Origin: Nannobrachium achirus
Taxonomy: Eukaryota > Chordata > Actinopteri > Myctophiformes > Myctophidae
DNA length: 64,000 bases
Assembly: GCA_963921795.1 (NCBI GenBank)
Contig: OY997658.1
Span: forward strand, 54,080,346-54,144,345
Reading direction: 5' to 3'
Part shown: one piece after another, positions 54,884 to 64,000 of the stretch
How the letters are laid out: every line of letters starts with the position of its first letter
How positions within the stretch are numbered: the stretch's first letter is position 1
Position numbers and translations under genes: made by a program
Notes under the pieces: model-generated
The model's database searches: none
The model's input: the letters and a program-made list of their open reading frames with translations, nothing else
What the model was told of the DNA's origin: nothing

Positions 54884-55911
54884 ACACTGCAGTCCACCAT
54901 GAGACAAAAGATGAATTGATAAAAAATGTATACAAAATACATTGTGTCATAGTATTATAATAACATGATAAAATATGCCATGCACATTTGATCTTCCACT
55001 AGAACAGCGACGGATAAATAAAGACATCTGCATTTTCTTTCTGTTTTCCCTGCTAAAGTTATATTGTTTTCCCCCTCGTCTTTACAGTATCTCTTGAGGA
55101 TGGAACACGCCGTGGTTGATTCTGTTTGAGAAAAGTGTCAACAAAGCAAAATGTTATACTAAAGTGAGAGCTCCCTCACAGCAGGTGGTACAGTATGCTG
55201 TATACCTCTGCCGGGAGAATGAAAGAAAGTAGGGTAGCCTACATTTAGCTCAGTCAGCCAGGTAATGCAGTATATATATAGAATGCCCATGAACCTAGAC
55301 TAAACTTTATCTTTTCAGTGACCTTTTAAGATGTTGGCTTCATAGACTTCCATTTGGCTGGGACGTTGGCCAGCTGGCGTCTCGTAGGAAACACTAACTT
55401 TGTGAGGTTACACCCACAAAGCAAAGGCCATCAAGGTCACCATGATGCAATTTATTTTGACAAAGCTGTTCTATAGCAGTAGCTCTTGTTGTATTTCACA
55501 CTGGGACCCACATTGTTTCATGACTGCTTTCTAATGCATTTATTTTATAATGCGATACTGTATACCCTCTCTTAACCCATCTCTATCAGAGCACCTCATA
55601 ACCTATTTTTGGGTCCTGCCCCATGGATCAACAAACAACTGAAAGCTACCTTCTCAATATCCGTCTGTTAAGCCCTATCGACCCTATAGGATGAAAAGAG
55701 CAAACAAGACAAGTTTAGTGTTGTGTCATGAATGCAAATTGAGTTCAAGTTCAAAGCTAAGTTCAAAGCTTAACCCTGTTTGTTGTGATTATGTGTTCAA
55801 GTGTGAAACAGAGGCCTTGAGAATTTAGCTGAAGCACGTTATCTGAAAGCATTAACACCAAGGTCAAATAATCATATCAGAGAGATATAAATTATTACCT
55901 TAACCCTCGTA
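54884..55911. other. No gene seen
   Basis: AT-rich sequence; no long frame and no repeat recognised. Confidence 0.5.
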
Positions 55912-56010
55912 TTGTGCTAGCTAGAAAGTTGCCCACATCTTTTGTGTTAGTTGGTCAAATTCGACCTGTGATTTCAGCCCAAAATACTCAAAGAACAATG
56001 ATTATCATCC
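55912..56010. mobile_element. TTAACCCT-ended MITE fragment
   Basis: TTAACCCTCGTATTGTGCTA.. GGTCAAATTCGACCTG is like the end at 51611, but diverged and without a right end. Confidence 0.4.
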
Positions 56011-56828
56011 AATATTGTTTGTTTTTCCACCTCATAGCTATACATTGATATCCACATAAATATTGTGTTAAAGTAATTTTCTGGTCCCATGGACCTCTCA
56101 TCTTACAATATGCCACAAATATAAAACAAAATAAAACCACTTATTATATCTCCTATAGTGAATAAAATGGGTAATTATTGTATCTGCCTATATCAGACTA
56201 CTGTTAGAATGCACTTGTAAAATAAATTGCTTGTGTTCTTTTAATATTAATATGATTAAGATGACATGAAATTACTTGGGAGCTTAAAACCCCACTGTTT
56301 GAAAATATAAACAGTATATGGATAGAACCAACTTTCACAACATGATTTTTACACAACACTGATGATGACACTGAGATACATTGTGGAACTTCTGAAAGCA
56401 AAGTCCTACAAAAAACTCCATTCCTTTCGGTTCATTTTGGCCCTCATTTGCATAGCACCTAACTAGCTTTAATGTGAAATATTAAAGAAGTAGAAGTAAT
56501 TAGGAATCATATTGTACTCTTGTGGCCAATTAAATTATAAACCAAATGTATTTCATTTCAAATTATTGCTGTGCATCCCTTTCAAAGTGTAAATACTCCC
56601 AGAGCTGATTAACCATATATACACATTAGAATTCACTGCATGGTGTCTTTTGATATGGTGATCTCAAGCAATGGTTCCATGTTCAGCATATCAAATTGAT
56701 GTAGTAAACAGTATATAGCATCCCATTACAGTCCAATCCTGCACAGTGGCTGAATGCCATTCTGTGTCATAGGTTGCTATGACAGCCATACGGTGACATT
56801 GGACCTGACCTTGAGCAGGTGCGGGCCA
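56011..56828. other. No gene seen
   Basis: AT-rich; nothing recognised. Confidence 0.5.
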
Positions 56829-57180
56829 AATTCTCCTTTTGCACAAAGTAGTGCATTGCAAGATAGAGGGCGCCAGATCCCTTTTAGTCACACCCTACCA
56901 CAACTTCCTGTTCATCCACAGAGCATTGATTCTAGTTGTTTCCTCCATTAGATTAAAGTGCTTTCTTTTCACTTTTTTCAACTTTTATTACTTACATTTT
57001 ATTTGTCTGCCTCATCTTTTTACCGTCCCAAGTAATAAAAGTTGAAAATGGTGAAAAGAAATCTAATGGAGAAAACAACTAGAATCAATGCTCTGTGGAT
57101 GAACAGGAAGTAGTGGTAGGGTGTGACTAACTGGCGACCTCTATCTTGCAATGCACTACTTTGTGCAAAAGGAGAATAAG
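56829..57180. mobile_element. 352-bp fold-back MITE, arms ~150 bp
   Basis: TTCTCCTTTTGCACAAAGTA+GTGCATTGCAAGATAGAGG.. GTCACACCCTACCAC.. CTTCCTGTTCATCCACAGAG+CATTGATTCTAGTTGTTT.. CAACTTTTATTACTT (56833-56993) is mirrored by 57031-57178. Identity is about 90%, with one 9-bp difference, and the loop is ~37 bases. TSD not clear. Confidence 0.93.
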
Positions 57181-57289
57181 AAAAGCCTGTGCTTGAACAT
57201 GTGGAAAAGTTAGATAAAATGTGTTTCTCGTGACGGTGAGCAGTTGTTTACTCTGGATGTAACCCTGACAGTTGAGGACCTTTAATTAC

Positions 57290-57428
57290 CCGGACTGTGG
57301 CGTTGTGTGCTTTTAGATCGGCTGTTTTCACTAGTTTAGTATATTTTTTAGATGATAAATACAAAACGAACGGTTTTGGACATACAAGGTTTTCACCCGG
57401 CAACGACGATATGTGGTTGTGTTTGTGT
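57290..57428. mobile_element. Right arm of the palindromic hairpin family
   Basis: GCGTTGTGTGCTTTTAGATC+GGCTGTTTTCACTAG.. TAGATGATAAATACAAAACG+AACGGTTTTGGACATACAAG+GTTTTCACCCGGCAACGACG is the complement of the arms at 45205 and 52336. Confidence 0.8.
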
Positions 57429-58509
57429 GTCGAAAGCCACATAGAATATTTTCTTTCAGTGCTCTGACCAGTGCATGACTTGGTGAATTCACTCCTGCTC
57501 TCACCCAGCCAGTCGTTTGGATGACAAGAGGATTAAAAATTGAGTCCTGTAGGGCTATGCCACGCCATCTGGACAGGGGTTGATCTGGGCTGGGGAGGGC
57601 TTTAGGGGCCAGTGCAGCTGAGCGCTTCAATGTTCTCCATAACAACTAGATTCAAATAATAATAATCATCATCATCATCATCGTCATAAAACAAACAAAC
57701 AAAGTGCTTTATATAAAACTTAAGAAAGAATCCAATCAAATAAAACAACAGTATAAAAACATGACTGTTTAATATGCACATAAAAACAGTGGGAGAATCA
57801 AGCAATAAAAACATTAAAATTATAAACTATAAAAAGGATGTAAGATTTGCGTTTCGACCAGAATTCATATGCAATTTGACAGATTGTTTTGTTCATTTGC
57901 AATATGTACACAGTTCAGCGCTATCTTTCATCTTCACCAGTGGTGTCGCAGAAGATGAGAATCTATTTTTGAAGGGAGACAAACAGAGCAGTGTCGAGAA
58001 CCAAACCAGCATGTTCCCAATGCCCTGGCCTAAATCGTAGACAGATGAAATAGAAACAAACATACAAAAAAGCTAACAAAAAAAGGACCAGCTGTCGCAT
58101 GTCTTGGTTCAATGTTTCTCCCCTTTAAGTCATTCTTCTGATCAAAGCGAATCACTGAGGTACTATGATTTACAGCTGAGATTATTTTTTCTCTCTGTTC
58201 ATTTTATTAACTACCTACCTACTGTTGTGTTGAAAGACAATGGTAGGGGATTATGACAATGGAATCAAAATTAAAACATTAAAAGAAGAAAGAAGAAGAA
58301 GAACAACAACAAACGGAAGTGTTAAACCATAGTCACTCACAATTCACACCATGAGACACAAAAGGATTGTTGGTCCCTCTTTTATTTGTCATAATATTTG
58401 TCACTGCGTGTGTCTACTATCATGAACAGAACTTGTTACATGTTGCATGTTGCATGTACTAGTCATATATTAGTCACTGTGTCTACTGCCATGAGCTAAA
58501 CTTTAGAAA
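57429..58509. other. No gene; (ATC)n stub
   Basis: 57657-57683 has AATAATAATCATCATC and then an AAACAAACAAACAAAG tail, a common SINE/LINE-tail pattern. The rest is AT-rich without coding signal. Confidence 0.5.
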
Positions 58510-58615
58510 TGTCTGTTGTTGGGTGGAAACGTATGCCCAAAACCATTTTTATTCATCATAAAAAAAAAAGTAAAAAAAAAGCCTAGTGGAAACAGCTGAC
58601 GAAATGTTGCATGTA
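58510..58615. mobile_element. Degenerate left arm of the palindromic hairpin family
   Basis: TCTGTTGTTGGGTGGAAACG+TATGCCCAAAACCATTTTTA+TTCATC.. GTGGAAACAGCTGACG. Confidence 0.6.
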
Positions 58616-58669
58616 CTCTATGCGCGTGGGATCTCAGTGAAGATCTGTAGTGGCAAAAACATTATTATG

Positions 58670-59090
58670 ACAAGGCTGTAGTTCACATATCACAAGAACC
58701 GCCCGACCTACTTTAGAATCGGCACGGTCATCGCCGATGACCCGGGGGAGTGCCGTGCAAAGCTGATATGCCCATTATGGAGAGCTGGTTGTCCAGAACA
58801 GCTGATCCGACCACTCTGCAGACTTTAAACATGGCCTGCCGCAGCGGTGAGGACCCAAGGGATTGCATGCCTGCCGCCAAGTCGGTCGGATAGGCAGTTG
58901 TCCAGGGCCTGACTCGGAACTCCATGGGCATAAAGGGGACACAGGCAGACAGATACAGGAATCTCTGTATATGGGCATAAAGGGACACAGACAGAGAGGT
59001 GTACAATGAGTAGGCCTACACTGACAACAGGTATTTCATATAATTTCTGGGGATGCATTTCCAACTTGTACCGTTCCCGACTTGCAACCT
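58670..59090. repeat. Modular minisatellite-bearing repeat, block D (diverged)
   Basis: A diverged 5' module (CACAAGAACCGCCCGACCTA, GAATCGGCACGGTC), one or two ~47-bp units (GGGCATAAAGGGGACACAGG+CAGACAGATACAGGAATCTC) and a diverged tail (GACAACAGGTATTTCATATA, CCGTTCCCGACTTGC). Its ORFs are not coding. Confidence 0.7.
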
Positions 59091-59580
59091 TCTAAAGTAA
59101 TGGATGATAGGTTATTTTAATAAACAGTGGGCACCCTAGGAACACTTATATATGTTGTCGTTGCTGTGATTGTATATACGTTTTTGTCATTACTATGTTT
59201 ATTTTATTCCTTTATTATAAGCCCACTGTACTTTTTTTTAATTAGTAGGCCTATTATTACTGTTTTCACTCCTTTACACAAGATGTAACAATAAAATACC
59301 ACCTTGAACCTTGTCATCATGTTAATCTGTGACCACATTTGGACAATCTGATTATGTGAAACAATTTATTAAAGCACTAAATTAGCCAACTGGCGTAAAA
59401 ACCGAAATGTTCAAAGATTTCATGAATAAATGAATAAGAAATACCTTTTAAGTGCACTCTGTCTTTAAGATGATGACCTAATTCTACGCTTGGAAAAGTG
59501 GTAGGTGCAATTATTTAGTGGACATTTAGAGGGAAGAACATGGATCAGAACAAAATGGTCATAACTCAAAAGGTATAAAT
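59091..59580. other. No gene seen
   Basis: AT-rich; ATGTAACAATAAAATACCAC (59282-59301) may be a LINE 3' end. Confidence 0.45.
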
Positions 59581-59588
59581 TGCACAGC

Positions 59589-59665
59589 TTAGATAATAAT
59601 AATAATAATAATAATAGCTTGGATTTATATAACGCTTTTCTTGGTACCCAAATCGCTTTACAACA
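59589..59665. repeat. (ATA)n plus the GGATTTATATAACGCTTTTC fish repeat
   Basis: (ATA)n 59589-59616, then CTTGGATTTATATAACGCTT+TTCTTGGTACCCAAATCGCT+TTACAA, a very common fish repeat module. Confidence 0.75.
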
Positions 59666-59886
59666 AAAGGAAACAACAACTTGAAAATTCTTAATCTTAA
59701 AAGGGCCACACCATGCTTTTAAAAATATATAATTTATATAGATATTAGTCCATAATATGTTTTTATAAAGGTTTAGCCTAAACAACCACTCAGATATTGA
59801 AATTTCATGTTCTGTCTGTCTCTAATTCCAAGCCATTTCAGATGCAATACCAAAATGCCCTTTGTTGGCAACGGGCACTGTCTTTG

Positions 59887-59973
59887 GGCTAAAATTGGAA
59901 CGATACAGAAAAGATACTATGGCACCATGCTAATCTTTTCTGTATCTTCTCTATATTGTTCCAATTTTAGCAC
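59887..59973. ncRNA. Two head-to-head U6 snRNA-derived fragments
   Basis: Forward (59890-59930): CTAAAATTGGAACGATACAG+AAAAGAT..GGC..CC matches the U6 stretch CTAAAATTGGAACGATACAG+AGAAGATTAGCATGGCCCC. On the minus strand (59973-59926), GCTAAAATTGGAACAATATA+GAGAAGAT, a 10-base insertion, then TTAGCATGG repeats the same part. Each copy lacks the U6 5' stem-loop and 3' end, so these are pseudogene pieces, not functional snRNA genes. Confidence 0.85.
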
Positions 59974-59994
59974 CGCTTTACCTCATGGTTCCAC

Positions 59995-59999
<5 letters not shown>

Positions 60000-60042
<43 letters not shown>
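60000..60042. repeat. (TA)n microsatellite
   Basis: About 21 TA units inside the TTAA element. Confidence 0.96.
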
Positions 60043-60045
<3 letters not shown>

Positions 60046-60401
60046 TAGTCTCAATAGAATATGGCCTCCCAAAAGGTACGGCCCCCTTCTCGAGGGGGCC
60101 CAATAGGAAATGGGCCCTGGTGTGACTTCACACCAGTCCCCTTTTCAGAAGAGAACCATTCAGACACACTCACTGAGAAAATAACAGAAATGAAAACCAA
60201 GGCTTAAAGTTAATGAATTTAATTTTTTGGGGGGTGGAAAAATACACTAGGAATAATAAAATACATGAAAAAACATTTTTAATGTTATGGTGTGGCCCCT
60301 TTAATAATCAGTGGGAGCCATGAATTTATATCTGTAGTGAAATCACGCAGCCTTTTAACAAAAATATGTTTCAAAATATTTTATCTGGCTCCACTCACTA
60401 A

Positions 60402-60402
<1 letters not shown>

Positions 60403-60456
<54 letters not shown>

Positions 60457-60470
60457 CGTGCGTGCGTGTT
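60403..60470. repeat. (GT)n microsatellite with GTGC end
   Basis: GT run 60403-60452 followed by GCGTGCGTGCGTGCGTG. Confidence 0.97.
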
Positions 60471-61405
60471 ACACACTACAAATGATAGCCAATATGCCCT
60501 AGGGATGTTTTTAAAGTTCGGACAGTTTCTAGCTAAAACTATGATGGACTAGATCTCTGCCATAAAACTGGCGGAATAATAGACAATGATAAATAATGTG
60601 GCCAGTCATCTATTTCTCATCTATGATGTATATCACTCCATATTTGGGCAAGGTTACAGGCTTATCTTACTTCAACATTATTAAAATGTGGGAGAAAAAA
60701 AATACTTCCTTGGCCCACTGGCAGCATGCACAAGAAATACAGATGGGGCATTATTGTCTACATAAGCCTTTATTTTGCTGTCAGCACTTTCCTGCTATGC
60801 ATTTCTATGGCAAAGACGCTCCACTTCCTAGTGCCGAACATCGCGTTTCGGTGCTCTCTGCTCTGTGTACAGTGCTTCAAGCAGGAAATGGTTCAACTTT
60901 TGGAAGAGGAGCACTTCTTATCAATGTCACTTTTGTTGTCCAGAGGGTTGGAGATACACACAACCATTGGGCAGAGGCTTCTCTCTCACTGCATTTGTAA
61001 CCTTGAATACCAAAAGAAACAAAACAATTATACATTTTGGAGGTGCACGGCATCAGTGGTTCCGGCTTGGTGATTCCGACAAACCTGTAGTCCACCTGGT
61101 GACTAGGTAATTACCACTCCCGACCGGATCAGAAACCCAAAAATGCTACTGATCCCAGGCTACTGCATGTGTAGCGCTCTGGACATCATGTGCATTTTCT
61201 GTGGATTGGCCACGGATACACGCCCTCGCATACAGACAGTTATATCCAAATTTAGACAAGGTTTCAGCCCAAGGGACAACCCACGCTATCCAAGGAAAGC
61301 AAGAGTTTCCTGCATACTGTAGCCGACTCCACCACGGCTTGTCTGGCTGACCATGCGGCCGATGGTCTACAGCATCTTCATCTATTATAAAATTAAAGTT
61401 AAATG
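60471..61405. other. No gene seen
   Basis: Three overlapping frames of 81-134 codons (60596-61110) run in different phases with no domain. Judged chance. Confidence 0.45.
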
Positions 61406-61407
61406 TA

Positions 61408-61512
61408 AAAAAAAACACAAAACACTGGCATGTGTGTGTAGTGTAGTGATTCGGGATGAGCTGGGATTGAACCCGAGGCTCTCACTCGCCAGACCGACAC
61501 ACAACCTGCCAA
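61408..61512 (-). repeat. Possible tRNA-derived SINE fragment
   Basis: On the minus strand, TGGCGAGTGAGAGCCTCGGG+TTCAATCCCAGCTCATCCC has a B-box-like GGTTCAATCCC and a weak A-box, with a T-rich run after it. Head only. Confidence 0.35.
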
Positions 61513-61519
61513 AAGGGCT

Positions 61520-61850
61520 GACCTTTTTGAAAAGTCGTGAAAATGTGTGCAAATCTTTGAATATAGGCCTATGTATTTTTGAAGCATACATTTGTAGCTC
61601 AAGTTTTGCTTCTGGGGGTCCCTGGAACTAAATATTTTGAGATGGGGGTCCGTGGCCAAATACATATCACTTTGGGGGTCCTTCGCATGAAAAGGTTTGA
61701 GCACCACTGACCTAGAAACATAGGTTTTTCAAAAAACCTTGAAATTGAATTTGAAATATTCAAAGACTTGCACAAGTTTTCACGATTTTTCAATAGTTAA
61801 AGCACAACATAATGTGTAATAATGCGTTCCCAGTCTGAATGGGATAACCC
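61520..61850. mobile_element. GGGGGTCC/hairpin element, copy 3
   Basis: GTGAAAATGTGTGCAAATCT+TTGAATATA, TTTTGCTTCTGGGGGTCCCT+GGAACTAAATATTTTGAGAT+GGGGGTCCGTGGCCAAATAC, AGGTTTGAGCACCACTGACC, AGAAACATAGGTTTTTCAAA, TTTTTCAATAGTTAAAGCAC and GCGTTCCCAGTCTGAATGGG run parallel to 37410-37870. Both hairpins are lost. Confidence 0.8.
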
Positions 61851-62165
61851 CCCCCCCCCCCCCCACCCTATGAAGAACATTCATGGCGGGCCCGCAGTGA
61901 ATCCTTGTACCCAGGGCCCAGAAGTTGATGCGACACCACTGTCTCCACCACAGGTACTGCCATCCCCTTGCCTTCCAGCTGCAGTGAGCGATTAATCACA
62001 GCAGTGTTCACTCATCTCATCAGGGGCTGGTGGTTAAAGACCTCAGGGGAACTGTGCAGACGGGGCCAGTGGGCCATTCAGCAGAGTCGAGTCTGTGTGT
62101 TTGTTACACAGCTGAGCTAGTGCAGTATAGATGCCACACTGGCCATTATGAAAATATGCTTTCAC
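61851..62165. other. Poly-C tract and plain sequence
   Basis: About 15 C at 61850-61864. No gene. Confidence 0.5.
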
Positions 62166-62172
62166 TTCACAT

Positions 62173-62196
62173 CGCACGCACGCACGCACGCACGCA

Positions 62197-62249
<53 letters not shown>

Positions 62250-62250
62250 A
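62173..62250. repeat. (CGCA)n then (GT)n, converging
   Basis: Seven CGCA units (62173-62201) meet a GT run (62202-62248). The two arms are partly complementary, so the array can fold back. Confidence 0.96.
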
Positions 62251-62372
62251 TATATGCTAGTAAGCAAGCAAGCAAACACTTTACATCTATCAAATTACAT
62301 CTACTGTAAGTCTAAAAGAGTAAAACACCTTGGGCCGCTCTTGCTCAACATGCCAAAGAAGCCAGTGATAAT

Positions 62373-62462
62373 GGAGAGAGTGAGAGAGCGAGAGAGAGAG
62401 CGAGAGAGAGAGAGAGCGAGAGCGAGATCGAGATCGAGATCGAGAGAGAGAGAGAGAGAGAG
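62373..62462. repeat. (GA)n / (GAGATC)n microsatellite
   Basis: GA units interrupted by GAGCGA and GAGATC repeats. Confidence 0.97.
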
Positions 62463-62599
62463 AAACATGACCAATGATGGCAAAACTCCCATATCTGCTG
62501 GGTGAAGTACGACTGTGCAAACACAGGAGCAAGATTTGTTAGCTGCTATGATAGGAGAAAAGGATATCAAATGGAACACAAACACCTTAAAGACTACCG

Positions 62600-62908
62600 A
62601 TCATGGTGTATACATCCTTGCACTGTTTGCATCCAGTAATCTCCATACATGCTAACTGTTCCACCCCTTTAAATTGTACATATTTTATTTTGATTGTACT
62701 ATATTGATTGACTATACTTTCAATGTTATATGAGATACTTAAAGTGTGAGATACTTAAAGTGTGATACTTAAAGTGTGGTTCCGGTGGAAATAAGCCTTG
62801 GCTTTCTAGGATCTCCTTTTAGTTGACCTTGTACCAGTGATTTGTACTGTCATGAAACTGTACTTTTTTCTATTGCAAACTTCTAATAAATTCTTCAATC
62901 AATCAAAA
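62600..62908 (+). mobile_element. LINE 3' UTR end, plus strand (probable)
   Basis: TTTAAATTGTACATATTTTA, a triplicated ACTTAAAGTGTGA (62743-62777) and the ending CTTCTAATAAATTCTTCAAT+CAATCAAAA, similar in form to the minus-strand LINE tail at 41590. No ORF2 part is left. Confidence 0.55.
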
Positions 62909-62939
62909 CTGTATTGTACTGTGCACACTTCTGCTTTAG

Positions 62940-62947
62940 AGAGAGAC

Positions 62948-62989
<42 letters not shown>

Positions 62990-63002
62990 TGAGAGAGAGA
63001 GA
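62940..63002. repeat. (GACA)n microsatellite in GA-rich flank
   Basis: About ten GACA units with GAGAGA on each side. Confidence 0.96.

Positions 63003-64000
<998 letters not shown>

Larger units (their letters stand above)
59697..60304. mobile_element. 608-bp TTAA-flanked element holding U6-like sequences
   Basis: TTAA at 59697-59700 and 60301-60304. The ends AAGGGCCACACCAT..TTAAAAAT and (complement) AGGGGCCACACCAT..TTAAAAAT match closely over ~28 bases. The interior has the U6 fold-back, a TA array (60000-60042) and GGGGGCCC palindromes. There is no protein frame. Confidence 0.85.

Noticed and set aside
59887-59973. Functional U6 snRNA gene
   Set aside because: Lacks the U6 5' stem-loop and 3' part and is folded back on itself; kept as a pseudogene pair.

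Overview
This window looks like a gene-poor stretch of a teleost fish genome. The evidence is long CA/GT, CT, TGTC and CGTG microsatellites every few kilobases, several tRNA-derived SINEs with the fish-type 3' tail (CATTTCCTGTC... then CAATAAAGGC), Tol2/Charlie-like hAT fragments, many short fold-back (MITE) elements, jockey- and RTE-type LINE fossils and a piggyBac element. I found no intact host protein gene, no host tRNA or rRNA gene, no CRISPR array, and no LTR, retroviral or Polinton element. Nearly all long open frames are translations of microsatellites, minisatellites or SINEs.

Layout. 1-10 kb: two SINEs with clear target-site duplications (TSDs), a fold-back element with a tRNA-like segment inside (4938-5504), a small 109-bp element with a 9-bp TSD (6298-6406), and CA repeats. 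10-18.2 kb: a 1.1-kb hAT derivative (10596-11695), several palindromes, two adjoining TTAA-flanked MITEs (16479-17093) and a GCGAA-rich fold-back element (about 17277-18200). 18.9-23.7 kb: modular blocks carrying a ~47-bp minisatellite, interrupted by a 2.8-kb element (20234-23045). That element is studded with a GGTGTGAC motif and keeps a short 64-codon reading frame; a hAT MITE has inserted into one copy of the motif. 26.28-30.73 kb: a piggyBac transposon with matching TTAA ends and a recognisable multi-exon transposase gene that lost its middle and its 3' end. 31-47 kb: GT/CGTG arrays, SINEs, a nearly perfect 322-bp palindrome, two further fold-backs, a minus-strand LINE 3' end and a 750-bp hAT element with a perfect 8-bp TSD. 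48-64 kb: an RTE-like LINE tail, a fold-back between TA repeats, a jockey/L2-like LINE fossil, a 350-bp fold-back, another minisatellite block, a TTAA element holding two head-to-head U6 snRNA fragments, and more microsatellites.

A theme across the whole window is a short hairpin found at about 18 places (core AGCTGATCTACAAGCTCACA and its complement). It appears to be the centre of an old palindromic MITE family; the best complete copy is 38116-38372. Between repeats, a few low-repeat, AT-rich but structured stretches (8330-8660, 18290-18720, 30750-31130, 35690-35960, 53890-54140) are candidates for conserved non-coding DNA, as expected in a gene desert; this is only a guess without an alignment. 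Repeat families were recognised from memory and from internal comparison within the window, so family names are less certain than the structures (terminal repeats, TSDs, palindromes) read directly from the sequence.
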